Source: RGIG3002 sp964449325
GTDB lineage: Bacteria; Bacillota; Clostridia; Lachnospirales; Lachnospiraceae
Assembly: GCA_964449325.1 (NCBI GenBank)
Contig: CAYUYJ010000012.1
Span: forward strand, 32,391 to 96,390
Reading direction: 5' to 3'
Length of the DNA: 64,000 nucleotides
How positions within the stretch are numbered: the first letter of the stretch is position 1; each line of letters starts with the position of its first letter. The translations under genes were made by a program, and so were the position numbers. The notes beneath the pieces were generated by a model, which saw only the letters and a program-made list of their open reading frames with translations, did no database searches and had not been told where the DNA came from. Positions 53,201 to 61,752 of this stretch are shown here, one piece after another.

Positions 53201-53938
53201 TTGGGTAATTTCAGAATTATACTGCAATATGAGGGAACAAAATATCAAGGATGGCAGAGACAGGACAGTACGGAAAATACCATTCAGGGAAAATTAGAAA
53301 GATTACTGTCCAAAATGTGCAAGGAACCGGTAGAAATACAAGGCAGCGGCAGAACTGATGCGGGAGTTCATGCATGGGGACAGGTCGCAAATTTTCATTG
53401 CAATACCGAGCTTTCCTGTGAGGAAATTCTGGACTATATGAACCGATATCTTCCCGAGGACATCGGTGTCATCCGTGTGGAGCAGGTGCCGGAACGATTT
53501 CACAGTCGTTTGAATGCAAAAGGGAAAATTTACTGTTACCGTGTTATGACAGGTTGCATTCCGCATGTGTTTGACCGAAGGTATGTATACGAACATCCTG
53601 AAAAACTTGATGTTGTATCGATGAAAAAAGCGGCGGAGAGTCTGCTTGGAACCCATGATTTTAAAGCCTTTACTTCCACAAAAAGAGGAAAAAAATCTAC
53701 AATACGTACTATAGAAGCAATTGATATTGTACAGGATGGTGATGAAATCCGGTTTACCTATAAGGGAGATGGATTTTTGTATCATATGGTGCGGATTTTG
53801 ACGGGAACGTTATTGGAGGTTGGCGAAGGAAAAAGGAACTGGCAGGATATTCCGATGGTTTTAGACTCAAAAGAGCGGGAGCGTGCAGGTTTTCTTGCAC
53901 CGGCCCAAGGTCTTGCGTTGATGGAAGTTATTTATTGA
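53201..53938 (+). CDS. truA: tRNA pseudouridine synthase A
   Basis: This 245-residue enzyme isomerises U38-40 of tRNA anticodon stems. The catalytic Asp is in GSGRTDAGVHAWGQV. Other motifs: IILQYEGTKYQGWQRQ and DGFLYHMVRILTGTLLEVG. The start is TTG with GGAGGGG upstream and an N-terminus typical of TruA; no ATG fits. Confidence 0.95.
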   Translation: MGNFRIILQYEGTKYQGWQRQDSTENTIQGKLERLLSKMCKEPVEIQGSGRTDAGVHAWGQVANFHCNTELSCEEILDYMNRYLPEDIGVIRVEQVPERFHSRLNAKGKIYCYRVMTGCIPHVFDRRYVYEHPEKLDVVSMKKAAESLLGTHDFKAFTSTKRGKKSTIRTIEAIDIVQDGDEIRFTYKGDGFLYHMVRILTGTLLEVGEGKRNWQDIPMVLDSKERERAGFLAPAQGLALMEVIY

Positions 53939-53972
53939 GAGAGGGAATCGGAAATAGAAAGGTTATTGAAAT

Positions 53973-54488
53973 ATGAAATTAACTGACCGGCAAAAGCGTC
54001 TGATTTTATTTGCGGTTTATTTGTTGTTTGTTATTAAGGTAATTATTTTTAAATATCCTTATACAGAACTTCGGGAAATTGTGAATTCCTGGAGTAAGGA
54101 AGTGGTACTGGAAGGGTTGGATAGTGCCAATTTTACATTGTTTCGTACCATTCATATGTATATTGATTATTCTTATATGCTCAACAGCGTTGAGAATCTG
54201 GCAGGGAATGTAGTGGTGTTTATTCCGTTTGGGATGTTTTTGCCATTTATCTGGAAACGTTTTCGGAATTTTGCGGATACTTTTCTGGCAGGTTTTTTAT
54301 TTTCACTGGGAATTGAGGTTTTTCAGTTGTTTAGCGCTTTTGGGGCGTTTGATGTAGATGATGTTTTGCTAAATGTTGTGGGGGTTATAGGAGGGTATTT
54401 GATTTTTATGTTATTGAGCTTGGGGGAGAAGATGTTTGGAAGGGAAAATCAGGCAGAAGCCGGTGGAGGGGACGAAAGAAAAAAGTGA
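53973..54488 (+). CDS. VanZ-like membrane protein
   Basis: This 171-residue protein has four to five membrane helices and the VanZ core NLAGNVVVFIPFGMFLPFIW plus FSLGIEVFQLFSAFGAFDVDDVLLN (shown as FSLGIEVFQLFSAF, DVDDVLLN). VanZ-like proteins give low-level teicoplanin resistance in some hosts; the molecular action is unknown. It follows truA by 34 nt. Confidence 0.88.
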   Translation: MKLTDRQKRLILFAVYLLFVIKVIIFKYPYTELREIVNSWSKEVVLEGLDSANFTLFRTIHMYIDYSYMLNSVENLAGNVVVFIPFGMFLPFIWKRFRNFADTFLAGFLFSLGIEVFQLFSAFGAFDVDDVLLNVVGVIGGYLIFMLLSLGEKMFGRENQAEAGGGDERKK

Positions 54489-54505
54489 ATAGAAGGGAAA
54501 TAGGG

Positions 54506-54536
54506 AATCTGTCATTTTTGTATGGCAGATTTTTTG
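54506..54536 (+). terminator. terminator after the vanZ-like gene
   Basis: Arms AATCTGTCAT and ATGGCAGATT (one mismatch) are followed by TTTT. It separates the truA/vanZ unit from the sigma factor. Confidence 0.75.
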
Positions 54537-54634
54537 TACGGGGGAGGAGATTTAAATAAAAAATGAAGAAAAATTAAGAATTTTTTTGCAGTATTTTTGC
54601 AGGGTGACGGATATTAGTTATGAAGAGAGTGTAA

Positions 54635-55165
54635 ATGGTGCAGGCAGAGCGGGAAAAGAGAATGACAAAAGAGTATATACAGGAAAGAATCGATTTGTAT
54701 GAGGATATGCTTTACAGGATTGCGTATCTTCAGTTGAAGAATAGTTATGATGCACAAGATGTCATACAGGAAGTGTTTTATCAATATATAAAATGTGATA
54801 GAGAGTTTGAAAGCGATGAGCATGAAAAGGCTTGGCTTATTAAGGTGACGTTGAATGGGTGCAGGAAGCTGTGGCGGTCAGCTTGGTTTCGCAGGACGGA
54901 AGGAATGCCGGGGCAGGATATGGCTGCGGAGAGCTTTTTGGAACAGGAAATTGTGGAAAGAGAGCAGAGGAGAGAACTTTTAAAGGAAGTCTGGAGATTG
55001 CCGCAGAAATATCGGGAAATGATTCATTTATTTTATTTTGAACAGCTTTCCGTGAAAGAAATCAGCAGGGTTACGGGAAGAAAAGAATCCACGGTAACAT
55101 CCCAGCTTACAAGGGGCAGGGAACTTTTAAAAAGGAGATTGAAGGAGGAATATCGGTATGAATGA
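54635..55165 (+). CDS. ECF-type RNA polymerase sigma factor
   Basis: This 176-residue sigma factor has region 2 (MLYRIAYLQLKNSYDAQDVIQEVF in part: NSYDAQDVIQEVFYQ) and region 4 (LPQKYREMIHLFYFEQLSVKEIS and RKESTVTSQLTRGRELLKRRL in part: KESTVTSQLTRGRELL). Start is ATG 54635 with GAAGAGAG upstream, or 54662 (MTKEYIQ), which fits the family better. The next gene overlaps by 8 nt, so the pair is translated together as sigma and its partner. Confidence 0.9.
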   Translation: MVQAEREKRMTKEYIQERIDLYEDMLYRIAYLQLKNSYDAQDVIQEVFYQYIKCDREFESDEHEKAWLIKVTLNGCRKLWRSAWFRRTEGMPGQDMAAESFLEQEIVEREQRRELLKEVWRLPQKYREMIHLFYFEQLSVKEISRVTGRKESTVTSQLTRGRELLKRRLKEEYRYE

Positions 55166-55985
55166 GTTTAGAGATACCTATCAGCATGCGGTTGCAGATA
55201 TTAAGACCGTTCATATTGATGTGGATTCCGTATTGGATGAGGGCAGAAGAAAGCGCCTGAAAAAGCGCAGGGCCGGACAAAAAGCAGTCACCTTTCTGGC
55301 AGTATTATGTATTCTGGCAGTAGGCAGTTTCGGAAGTGTACAGGCGGCGGAATATGTAAAAAGTATAATCAGGGTAAATGAATCCGGTTTTTCCTCTGCG
55401 GATCCGCTTACCGCTTCTTTGAATGAAGAGATGGCAATAGGCGGAGGGACAGCTGCATTTTATGGAATAGATGAAGAAGCGTTGGAAGAAACCCTTACGC
55501 TGGCAGATGATGAAATGGTGATAGAACAATATCAGGAAGCAGAGGTAGTGGAAGCAGACCCTACCATAGAATATGACTCCGTTGCAGAGTTTCAGAAAGC
55601 GGAAAATGCAGTTTTTGCACTGCCGGACATGGCACTTTTAGGAGAAGAGATTGATAGCCAGCATGTCTGGGTCAGCGGTATGTTTATCAGTATAAGACTG
55701 GAAAGCGGAGAAAAAAGTGTATTTTTTGACCGCATGGATTATACGGGGAGTGAAGGGCATGCAAGCAGTACCGTTTATTCCGGCGGGGTGTGTAATGAGC
55801 GTACCTTTAAAACGGGACAGGGATATGAATATATTCTGGTGGATTCCTCCGGGGAAGAAACGGTGAATATATATACAGCAATAACAGTTGGAAATTATGA
55901 GCTATATGCAGATTTTTACGGTTATGAAGAAAGGGAAGTAAAACAGATTCTGGAAAGTATTGATTTAACGGTTTATGAGCCGTAA
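55158..55985 (+). CDS. membrane-anchored anti-sigma-like protein
   Basis: This 275-residue protein has a cytoplasmic N-terminus (residues 1-45), one membrane helix (AVTFLAVLCILAVGSFGSV, about 44-62) and an extracytoplasmic domain that is acidic and resembles DUF4367/DUF4179 domains found with ECF factors. It is translationally coupled to the sigma gene, so it is probably the anti-sigma factor. No zinc-binding anti-sigma motif is seen. Confidence 0.75.
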   Translation: MNEFRDTYQHAVADIKTVHIDVDSVLDEGRRKRLKKRRAGQKAVTFLAVLCILAVGSFGSVQAAEYVKSIIRVNESGFSSADPLTASLNEEMAIGGGTAAFYGIDEEALEETLTLADDEMVIEQYQEAEVVEADPTIEYDSVAEFQKAENAVFALPDMALLGEEIDSQHVWVSGMFISIRLESGEKSVFFDRMDYTGSEGHASSTVYSGGVCNERTFKTGQGYEYILVDSSGEETVNIYTAITVGNYELYADFYGYEEREVKQILESIDLTVYEP

Positions 55986-56035
55986 GGGAAGAGTTGTAGT
56001 AAGGACGGGAGACAGACGGAAAGGAGTAAAATAGG

Positions 56036-56719
56036 ATGAAGGAAATTTTGTTATACGGAAGAAGCACGGCAGGAGCAGAAATGTTGATGAATATTTTGGA
56101 GGGAGAAGGCGATGCTGTATACAGGCCAACCTCCGAGAAGGAGACACTGCATCTGGTGAAGCAGAAAAGTTTTCATTTACTTGTATTGGACAGGAGAAAT
56201 GAGGAAGAGAAATTTCAGTTTATTCGGGAGGTACGAAAGGTCAGTGCCATACCGGTTATTGTCATTTCGGAGAAAAATACGGAACAGGCCGTGATAGAAG
56301 CGTTGAATGCGGGTGCTGATGACTATGTGGTGTATCCCTTTAATCCGTTAGAGGCGGCAGCAAGGATTCATTCTCAAATCCGAAGATATACAGAGCTTAC
56401 GAATTTATGTGAAAACATCAATCATATTTATCGGATTCATGATTTAATCGTAGATGACAGAAATCGAAAGGTAACAGTAGGCGGCAAGGAGGTACGACTG
56501 ACTCCGATTGAATATAAAATATTGAAGTTGCTTGTGCGGGAAAAGGGAAAAGTGTTCAGCATTGAGCAGATTTATGAAACTATCTGGAATATGCAGGCGA
56601 TTGGTGCGGATAATACCATTGCAGTACATATCCGGCATATTCGGGAGAAAATCGAGCAAAATCCAAAGGAACCGAAGTATCTGAAGGTGGTTTGGGGAAC
56701 CGGGTATAAGGTTGGATAA
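56036..56719 (+). CDS. OmpR-family regulator with a degenerate receiver
   Basis: This 227-residue regulator has a normal winged-helix output domain (about 125-227; LTPIEYKILKLLVREKGKVF, IAVHIRHIREKIEQNP). The receiver is altered: the acidic pair of the N-terminus is replaced by LLYGRSTAG, and the conserved Lys after DDYVV is a Tyr (DDYVVYPFNP). An Asp (LVLDRRN) remains at the acceptor place. So phosphorylation is unlikely, and the protein may dimerise or respond in another way. It stands 50 nt after the anti-sigma gene and has no kinase beside it. Confidence 0.88.
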   Translation: MKEILLYGRSTAGAEMLMNILEGEGDAVYRPTSEKETLHLVKQKSFHLLVLDRRNEEEKFQFIREVRKVSAIPVIVISEKNTEQAVIEALNAGADDYVVYPFNPLEAAARIHSQIRRYTELTNLCENINHIYRIHDLIVDDRNRKVTVGGKEVRLTPIEYKILKLLVREKGKVFSIEQIYETIWNMQAIGADNTIAVHIRHIREKIEQNPKEPKYLKVVWGTGYKVG

Positions 56720-56815
56720 TAAAAAGTATGAAAAAAGAATTTAGATAAAAGAATTTTCAGAAAACTATAAAGAAAATAGTACTTTAGTCCGATATAAGTA
56801 ATAGAAAGGAACCTG

Positions 56816-57100
56816 TTGAAATATGCATCCAAGGAGGGAGTTAAAGCATACGTTCAAGGAAGCAATCTCACTGTTCAATCAGTGGTGATTATCTCAAAGC
56901 TGAAAGATGCCACAGCGGAAAAAAGGCAGATGTCGGAACAAAGTAAAGGGGATGCAACATTCCGTCAGGTTTTGGAAAAGGCGCGGGAGAAACAGGCTGC
57001 AGCAAGCAGAAAGCCACAAAACATTACCTGCTATACAAGCGGATATACAAAAAATGCACAACCGTTTGTTTATCAGGTAGAACAAAAGGAATATTGTTGA
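56816..57100 (+). CDS. hypothetical protein, 94 aa
   Basis: I do not recognise this family. The start is TTG with GAAAGGA five bases upstream; a second possible start is the ATG of MSEQSKGD (about residue 39). The N-terminal ~35 residues resemble a short conserved module (GVKAYVQGSNLTVQSVVIIS) and the rest is charged and helical. No signal peptide is seen. It is a short unit before a clear terminator, downstream of the response regulator. Confidence 0.5.
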   Translation: MKYASKEGVKAYVQGSNLTVQSVVIISKLKDATAEKRQMSEQSKGDATFRQVLEKAREKQAAASRKPQNITCYTSGYTKNAQPFVYQVEQKEYC

Positions 57101-57106
57101 CCGGGA

Positions 57107-57134
57107 AAAGGAGCAGACAGACTGCTCCTTTTTC
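57107..57134 (+). terminator. terminator after the 94-aa gene
   Basis: A 7-bp stem GGAGCAG/CTGCTCC with an ACAGA loop, preceded by A-run and followed by TTTTT. Confidence 0.88.
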
Positions 57135-57179
57135 ATGGTTTTTCGTATGCAATTTTTCTTATGAAGAATATCTTTTCAT

Positions 57180-57207
57180 TTGAAGGAAAAGATGGTACTC
57201 TTATAGA
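57180..57207 (+). promoter_or_regulatory. candidate promoter of the csbB-like operon
   Basis: TTGAAG and TATAGA are spaced 16 bp, about 45 bp before the GTG start of the glycosyltransferase. Confidence 0.4.
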
Positions 57208-57251
57208 AGATGTTAGGATAAGCAAATAAAGAAGAAAGTCAGGGAAAAAGA

Positions 57252-58172
57252 GTGGATATTATATCAATTATCGTGCCTTGTTATAATGAGGAAGAATCGA
57301 TAGAACATTTTTATAAAGCCATTGATGAGATTAGTAAGAAGTTGGAAGATGCAGAACTGGAGCTTGTTTTTGTAGACGATGGCTCAAAAGATAATACATA
57401 TGAAAAGCTATGTTTACTGCACGAAAAGGACAAGCGGGTAAAATGTATCTCCTTTTCCAGAAATTTCGGGAAGGAAGCGGCTATTTTTTCGGGGCTTCGT
57501 GCCGGAGAAGGCGACTGCTTTGTGGTAATGGACGCGGATTTGCAGCATCCGCCCGCAACCATTCTGGAAATGTATGACTGCTGGAAACAGGGCTATGAGG
57601 TAGTAGAGGGAATTAAGAAAAGCCGTGGAAAGGAATCCGGAATTCATAAATGGTTTGCAGGGCTGTTCTATGATATGATAAGCAGCAGTCTTCATATAGA
57701 TATGCGGAATTCCTCGGATTTCAAACTGATGGATAAGAAGGTTGTAAAGGAATTGTGTGCATTGACGGAGAAAAATACGTTTTTCCGGGCACTGGCTTAC
57801 TGGGTTGGATTTAAAAGCACTTCCGTCTCCTATGAGGTATGTGAGCGGGTTGCGGGGAAGACCAAATGGTCTTATTGGAAGCTGGGAACTTATGCGATAA
57901 GAAATTTGACTTCCTTTACGAATGCGCCGTTGCAGATTATTACGGTTCTGGGACTGATTTTCCTGCTTGTGGGAGTGGTTCTCGGAGTGGATGCCATTGT
58001 AAGCTTCATAAAGGGAAATACGGTAGGCGGCTATCCCAGTCTGGTGCTGTTAATTGTTCTTTCTACAGGTGGGATTATGTTAAGCTTGGGAATTATCGGT
58101 ATATATATTTCAAAAATATATGATGAAATTAAAAACAGACCGCAGTATATTATTCGTGACAGTAAGAAATAA
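57252..58172 (+). CDS. GT2 polyprenyl-phosphate glycosyltransferase (CsbB/GtrB-like)
   Basis: This 306-residue GT-A enzyme has IIVPCYNEEESIEHF, VFVDDGSKDNT, the DxD-like VVMDADLQHP and two C-terminal membrane helices (residues ~225-290), typical of CsbB/GtrB/DPM1-type enzymes that load a sugar on bactoprenyl phosphate. Substrate sugar is unknown (GlcNAc for CsbB). The start is GTG. The next gene is yfhO-like, matching the csbB-yfhO pair of Bacillus. Confidence 0.9.
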   Translation: MDIISIIVPCYNEEESIEHFYKAIDEISKKLEDAELELVFVDDGSKDNTYEKLCLLHEKDKRVKCISFSRNFGKEAAIFSGLRAGEGDCFVVMDADLQHPPATILEMYDCWKQGYEVVEGIKKSRGKESGIHKWFAGLFYDMISSSLHIDMRNSSDFKLMDKKVVKELCALTEKNTFFRALAYWVGFKSTSVSYEVCERVAGKTKWSYWKLGTYAIRNLTSFTNAPLQIITVLGLIFLLVGVVLGVDAIVSFIKGNTVGGYPSLVLLIVLSTGGIMLSLGIIGIYISKIYDEIKNRPQYIIRDSKK

Positions 58173-58205
58173 TGACGAATAAGAACGGACAGCGTGGAGG
58201 ACAGG

Positions 58206-60830
58206 ATGAAGGGGAACGAAGGCTCTTTTAAAAAGTGGTATGTTTTTTATGGGTGTGCATTTATCATACCGGTGATATGTCTGGTGGGGATTTGCGCATA
58301 TATGGGTATTACACCTTTTGGCAGGGAATCTTTCCTGATTGCCGATATGCAGAAGCAGTATGTAGATTATCTGTCATATTACAAAACCATTTTTCGGGGA
58401 GAAAATGATATTTTCTATACCTTCGGTAAATGTCTCGGCGGGGATATGATTGGCTTTTTTTCCTATTATCTTATGAGCCCTTTTAATTTGTTTCTTTTGC
58501 CGGTGAGGAATGAGTGGCTGCCGGCAGGAATTACGGTTCTGATTGTATGCAAGGCGGGATTTTGCGGCAGCACTATGGCATATTATTTGAAAAATCGCTT
58601 TCGCACAGAGAGTAGTGCAGAGATTTTTCTTTTTTCAACTTCTTATGCCATGATGGGTTATTTGTGCGTGAACAGTTTTAACATTATGTGGCAGGATGGA
58701 TTGATTTTATTTCCCTGTGTTTTGATGGGAATAGAAAAACTGCTCTCGGGGAAAAAGCCGTATTTGTATATTGCTTCGCTGTTTGGCGTACTTTTTACCA
58801 ATTATTATATTGGCTATATGATTTGTATATTTTGTGTCATTTATTTGCTTTATCGGCTACTTGTTCAGGGGAAAAAGGAGGAACTTTGGAAAAAGCTTTG
58901 GCGCTTTTTCTATGGTTCCCTGTTGGCAGGAGGACTGTGTGGCATTCTATTAATTCCTACTTTTTTTACCTTAAACGGAAGCTTAAAGGATGGCAAGGAT
59001 TTGGGAGCGGGGATTACCCTGCCTAATCTTCGACCGGTGCGTGTATTGTCCAAGGCATTTACAATGGCATATAGCGAGAATGAACTGATGAACGGAATGC
59101 CGACGATATTTTGCGGTATTTTGATGATTGTGCTGGTCATTTTGTTTTTCTTAAATAAGAAAATTCCTCTAAAAGAGCGCATTTTGTCATGTGCTCTGCT
59201 GGGAGTGATTATGGCAAGCTTTTGTATTGCAAGGGTGGATTTTGTCTGGCATGCTTTCATGGAGCCCTCCGGTTATCATTATCGCTATTCTTTTATCTAT
59301 AGTTTTTTTATGATTGCCTTTTCCTGGCAGGGATTTTTGCAACTAAAGGAAGGGCTTGACGGGAAGCGATTCCTTCTGGCAGGCGGCATTTTCCTTGCAC
59401 TTTTGTTTTTTATTTTCCGGCACCCCTATGAATATATCAGTGTGAAAAAAGCATTGCCGGATATGGTGTTGTTTTTTGGTATGCTTGTTGTGCTGTTTGT
59501 GCTACGGAAGGGGAAAAATTACCGGATTTGGCTGATTTGTCTTGGCATTGTACAGATTGGAAATCTTTCTTTAAACAGTGCATTTACTTATCTGAAAAAT
59601 CGGAATACATCTTATTGTACCGCTTCGGAGTATAGGGAAGAGGTACAAAAGATAGGATCGGTTGTGGAACGGATTAAAGAACAGGATATGGGAGTATACC
59701 GGCTGGAAAATCTGGAAAAACGGAATAACAATGATTCGATGCACTTTTCCTATGGCGGGTTGACTCATTACAGCTCCAATGAAAAGAATTTTGTACTGGA
59801 ATTTCTGGAAAAGATGGGGCTGAATTATAATCAGTTGTATGTGGAATATGGAAACGGTTCTACCCATACGGCAGACAGTCTGCTGGGAGTGAAGTATCTG
59901 ATTGGAAAAGAGGAGATTCCCAAAACTTATCCGGAGGTTTTTACGGAACATGGTTTACGGGTTTATCAAAATCCATACAGCCTGCCGATAGCCTTTTTGG
60001 CACAGACACAGATTCGGACAGTGGATATGAGCGAGGTCAATCCCTTTAAATTACAAAATGCCATGTACGGGATAGCTGCGGGAAGTGAAGAGGAAATTTT
60101 TAAAGCTGCGGTTATGGAAAGAGCAACGGTAGAAAATGGGACGGAAGAGAAACTGGATAAGTTTACTATCTACCACAGAGAAGACGAACCGCAACCTATC
60201 CGGGTTAACTACGAACTGGAAACCATTACCGAGGGTCCGGTTTATGCTTATGTAACAGCCGGAAATCAGGCACAAAATGCGGAGATTTATGTGAATGGCG
60301 AATTTCTGTGCGGATATTTGAACCGGTCTAATTGGAAAATTCTGTATCTTGGAGAATATCGTAAGGGAGAGCATATTACCTTTACGGTACAAATGGACGG
60401 GGATACGTTGATGCTGGAAGAGGCTTATTTTGCTACTGAGGATATGGGAACACTTAAAAAGTGTCAGGAGCTTATTATGGGGGAACCGGTTACGATTGAG
60501 AAGATAAGCAGTTCCCGGTTGCGTATGAATGTCTCCAATGAAAAGGAAAAACTTCTGGTTTTCAGTATTCCTTATGAAGAGGACTGGAAGATTGTGGAAG
60601 ATGGAAAAAAGAGAACGGGAGAAAAGGTATATGATACGTTTCTTGCCGTAGAGCTGGAGCCGGGAAATCATCAGATTGAATTACAGTATATTCCGAGAGG
60701 AATAAAAGCGGGAAGCGGGTGCACAATCCTATGTGCGGTTGTATTGACGGCTATGTTTGTTTGCGAGAAGACACGAAAAAAGGAGAAAAAGGATGAAGAA
60801 TGCAGCACAGATAGATGTTCATGCGGATGA
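58206..60830 (+). CDS. YfhO-family GT-C membrane glycosyltransferase
   Basis: This 874-residue protein has about a dozen membrane helices (residues ~15-450) and a C-terminal extracytoplasmic domain. Family features: TPFGRESFLIADMQKQYVDYL and the GGDMIGFFSYYLMSPFNLFLLP block after TFGKCL (in part: GGDMIGFFSYYLMSPFN). YfhO moves sugars from polyprenyl phosphate onto teichoic acid chains in Bacillus and Listeria. Start is taken at ATG 58206 after GGAGGACAGG. It overlaps the next gene by 38 nt. Confidence 0.88.
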   Translation: MKGNEGSFKKWYVFYGCAFIIPVICLVGICAYMGITPFGRESFLIADMQKQYVDYLSYYKTIFRGENDIFYTFGKCLGGDMIGFFSYYLMSPFNLFLLPVRNEWLPAGITVLIVCKAGFCGSTMAYYLKNRFRTESSAEIFLFSTSYAMMGYLCVNSFNIMWQDGLILFPCVLMGIEKLLSGKKPYLYIASLFGVLFTNYYIGYMICIFCVIYLLYRLLVQGKKEELWKKLWRFFYGSLLAGGLCGILLIPTFFTLNGSLKDGKDLGAGITLPNLRPVRVLSKAFTMAYSENELMNGMPTIFCGILMIVLVILFFLNKKIPLKERILSCALLGVIMASFCIARVDFVWHAFMEPSGYHYRYSFIYSFFMIAFSWQGFLQLKEGLDGKRFLLAGGIFLALLFFIFRHPYEYISVKKALPDMVLFFGMLVVLFVLRKGKNYRIWLICLGIVQIGNLSLNSAFTYLKNRNTSYCTASEYREEVQKIGSVVERIKEQDMGVYRLENLEKRNNNDSMHFSYGGLTHYSSNEKNFVLEFLEKMGLNYNQLYVEYGNGSTHTADSLLGVKYLIGKEEIPKTYPEVFTEHGLRVYQNPYSLPIAFLAQTQIRTVDMSEVNPFKLQNAMYGIAAGSEEEIFKAAVMERATVENGTEEKLDKFTIYHREDEPQPIRVNYELETITEGPVYAYVTAGNQAQNAEIYVNGEFLCGYLNRSNWKILYLGEYRKGEHITFTVQMDGDTLMLEEAYFATEDMGTLKKCQELIMGEPVTIEKISSSRLRMNVSNEKEKLLVFSIPYEEDWKIVEDGKKRTGEKVYDTFLAVELEPGNHQIELQYIPRGIKAGSGCTILCAVVLTAMFVCEKTRKKEKKDEECSTDRCSCG

Positions 60831-61695
60831 TTACGGAGTTTCCTGTCATGGAGCAGAGGATATATTAGAATGTTTAAAACAGGGGGCACTGGATAGTATC
60901 AGTGTCATTCCGAATATGTCATGTTTTGAAAAGTGTGTGGAAATGTATCAAAGAGAGGAAGCAGCCTTTCCGAAGAAACCTCTTATTTGCGTACATTTGA
61001 ACCTTATGGACGGAAAACCTGTTCTGCCTAAGGAACAGGTGCCGGATCTGGTAGATGAGGCAGGGTATTTTTGTCTCACATGGGGAAAGCTGTTTTTGTT
61101 GAATTATAGCATAGGAAAAAAGAAGCAGCGGATAAAGGAACAGATGAAGCGGGAATTTGCAGAACAGATGAAACTGGTACAGGATGCTTTTGGTTTAGCG
61201 GAAATTCGTCTGGACAGTCATCAGCATCCGCATATGATTCCTTTTGTGTTTGATGTACTTATGGAGCTTTGTGATGAACGAAAAGGACAGGTCACTTTTG
61301 TCCGTGTGGCAAAGGAGCCGCTAATGCCGTTTTTACTGCAAGTCACCTTTTATCCGACCTATAGTCCGGTGAATTTGATTAAGAATCTGTTGTTGAACCT
61401 GTATTCCATAGGAGCGCGGAAGAAACTGCAAAAAAGGGGGATTACTTATGAACTTCTGTGGGGACTGTTAATGAGCGGCTGCATGGATGAAAAGAGAGTT
61501 ATGGAGCTGTTGCCTTATGTGGAGCGGAGTGCACGGAAAAAGGGAATGGTGTTGGAAATATTGTTCCATCCGGGACAGATGCTTGCGGAGGAAAAATCGG
61601 ATGAATACAGAAAGGAAGGGTTTTTAAAGTTTTATTGCAGTGAGAACCGGCAGGAGGAAAAACGTGCCGTGAAAAAATTAAGGGGAAGACGTTAA
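60793..61695 (+). CDS. YdjC/ChbG-family carbohydrate deacetylase
   Basis: This 300-residue protein has the YdjC start (IDVHADDYGVSCHGAEDIL) with the metal-binding Asp pair, and VHLNLMDGKPVLP and DSHQHPHMIPFVFDV. The family removes acetyl groups from N-acetylated sugars (chitooligosaccharide in ChbG, hopanoid sugar in HpnK). With GT2 and YfhO before it, a role in deacetylating an envelope N-acetylhexosamine is an inference. Start 60793 follows AAAGGAG. Confidence 0.88.
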   Translation: MKNAAQIDVHADDYGVSCHGAEDILECLKQGALDSISVIPNMSCFEKCVEMYQREEAAFPKKPLICVHLNLMDGKPVLPKEQVPDLVDEAGYFCLTWGKLFLLNYSIGKKKQRIKEQMKREFAEQMKLVQDAFGLAEIRLDSHQHPHMIPFVFDVLMELCDERKGQVTFVRVAKEPLMPFLLQVTFYPTYSPVNLIKNLLLNLYSIGARKKLQKRGITYELLWGLLMSGCMDEKRVMELLPYVERSARKKGMVLEILFHPGQMLAEEKSDEYRKEGFLKFYCSENRQEEKRAVKKLRGRR

Positions 61696-61700
61696 GTTAC

Positions 61701-61729
61701 TTGGAAAACTTTAGGGTTTATGGTAAAAT
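61701..61729 (+). promoter_or_regulatory. promoter of the HD-GYP gene
   Basis: TTGGAA (61701-61706) and TAAAAT (61724-61729), with TGG before the -10, are spaced 17 bp. The leader is short (about 20 nt). Confidence 0.6.
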
Positions 61730-61752
61730 AAGGTTAGTTAGGAGGGGAACAG

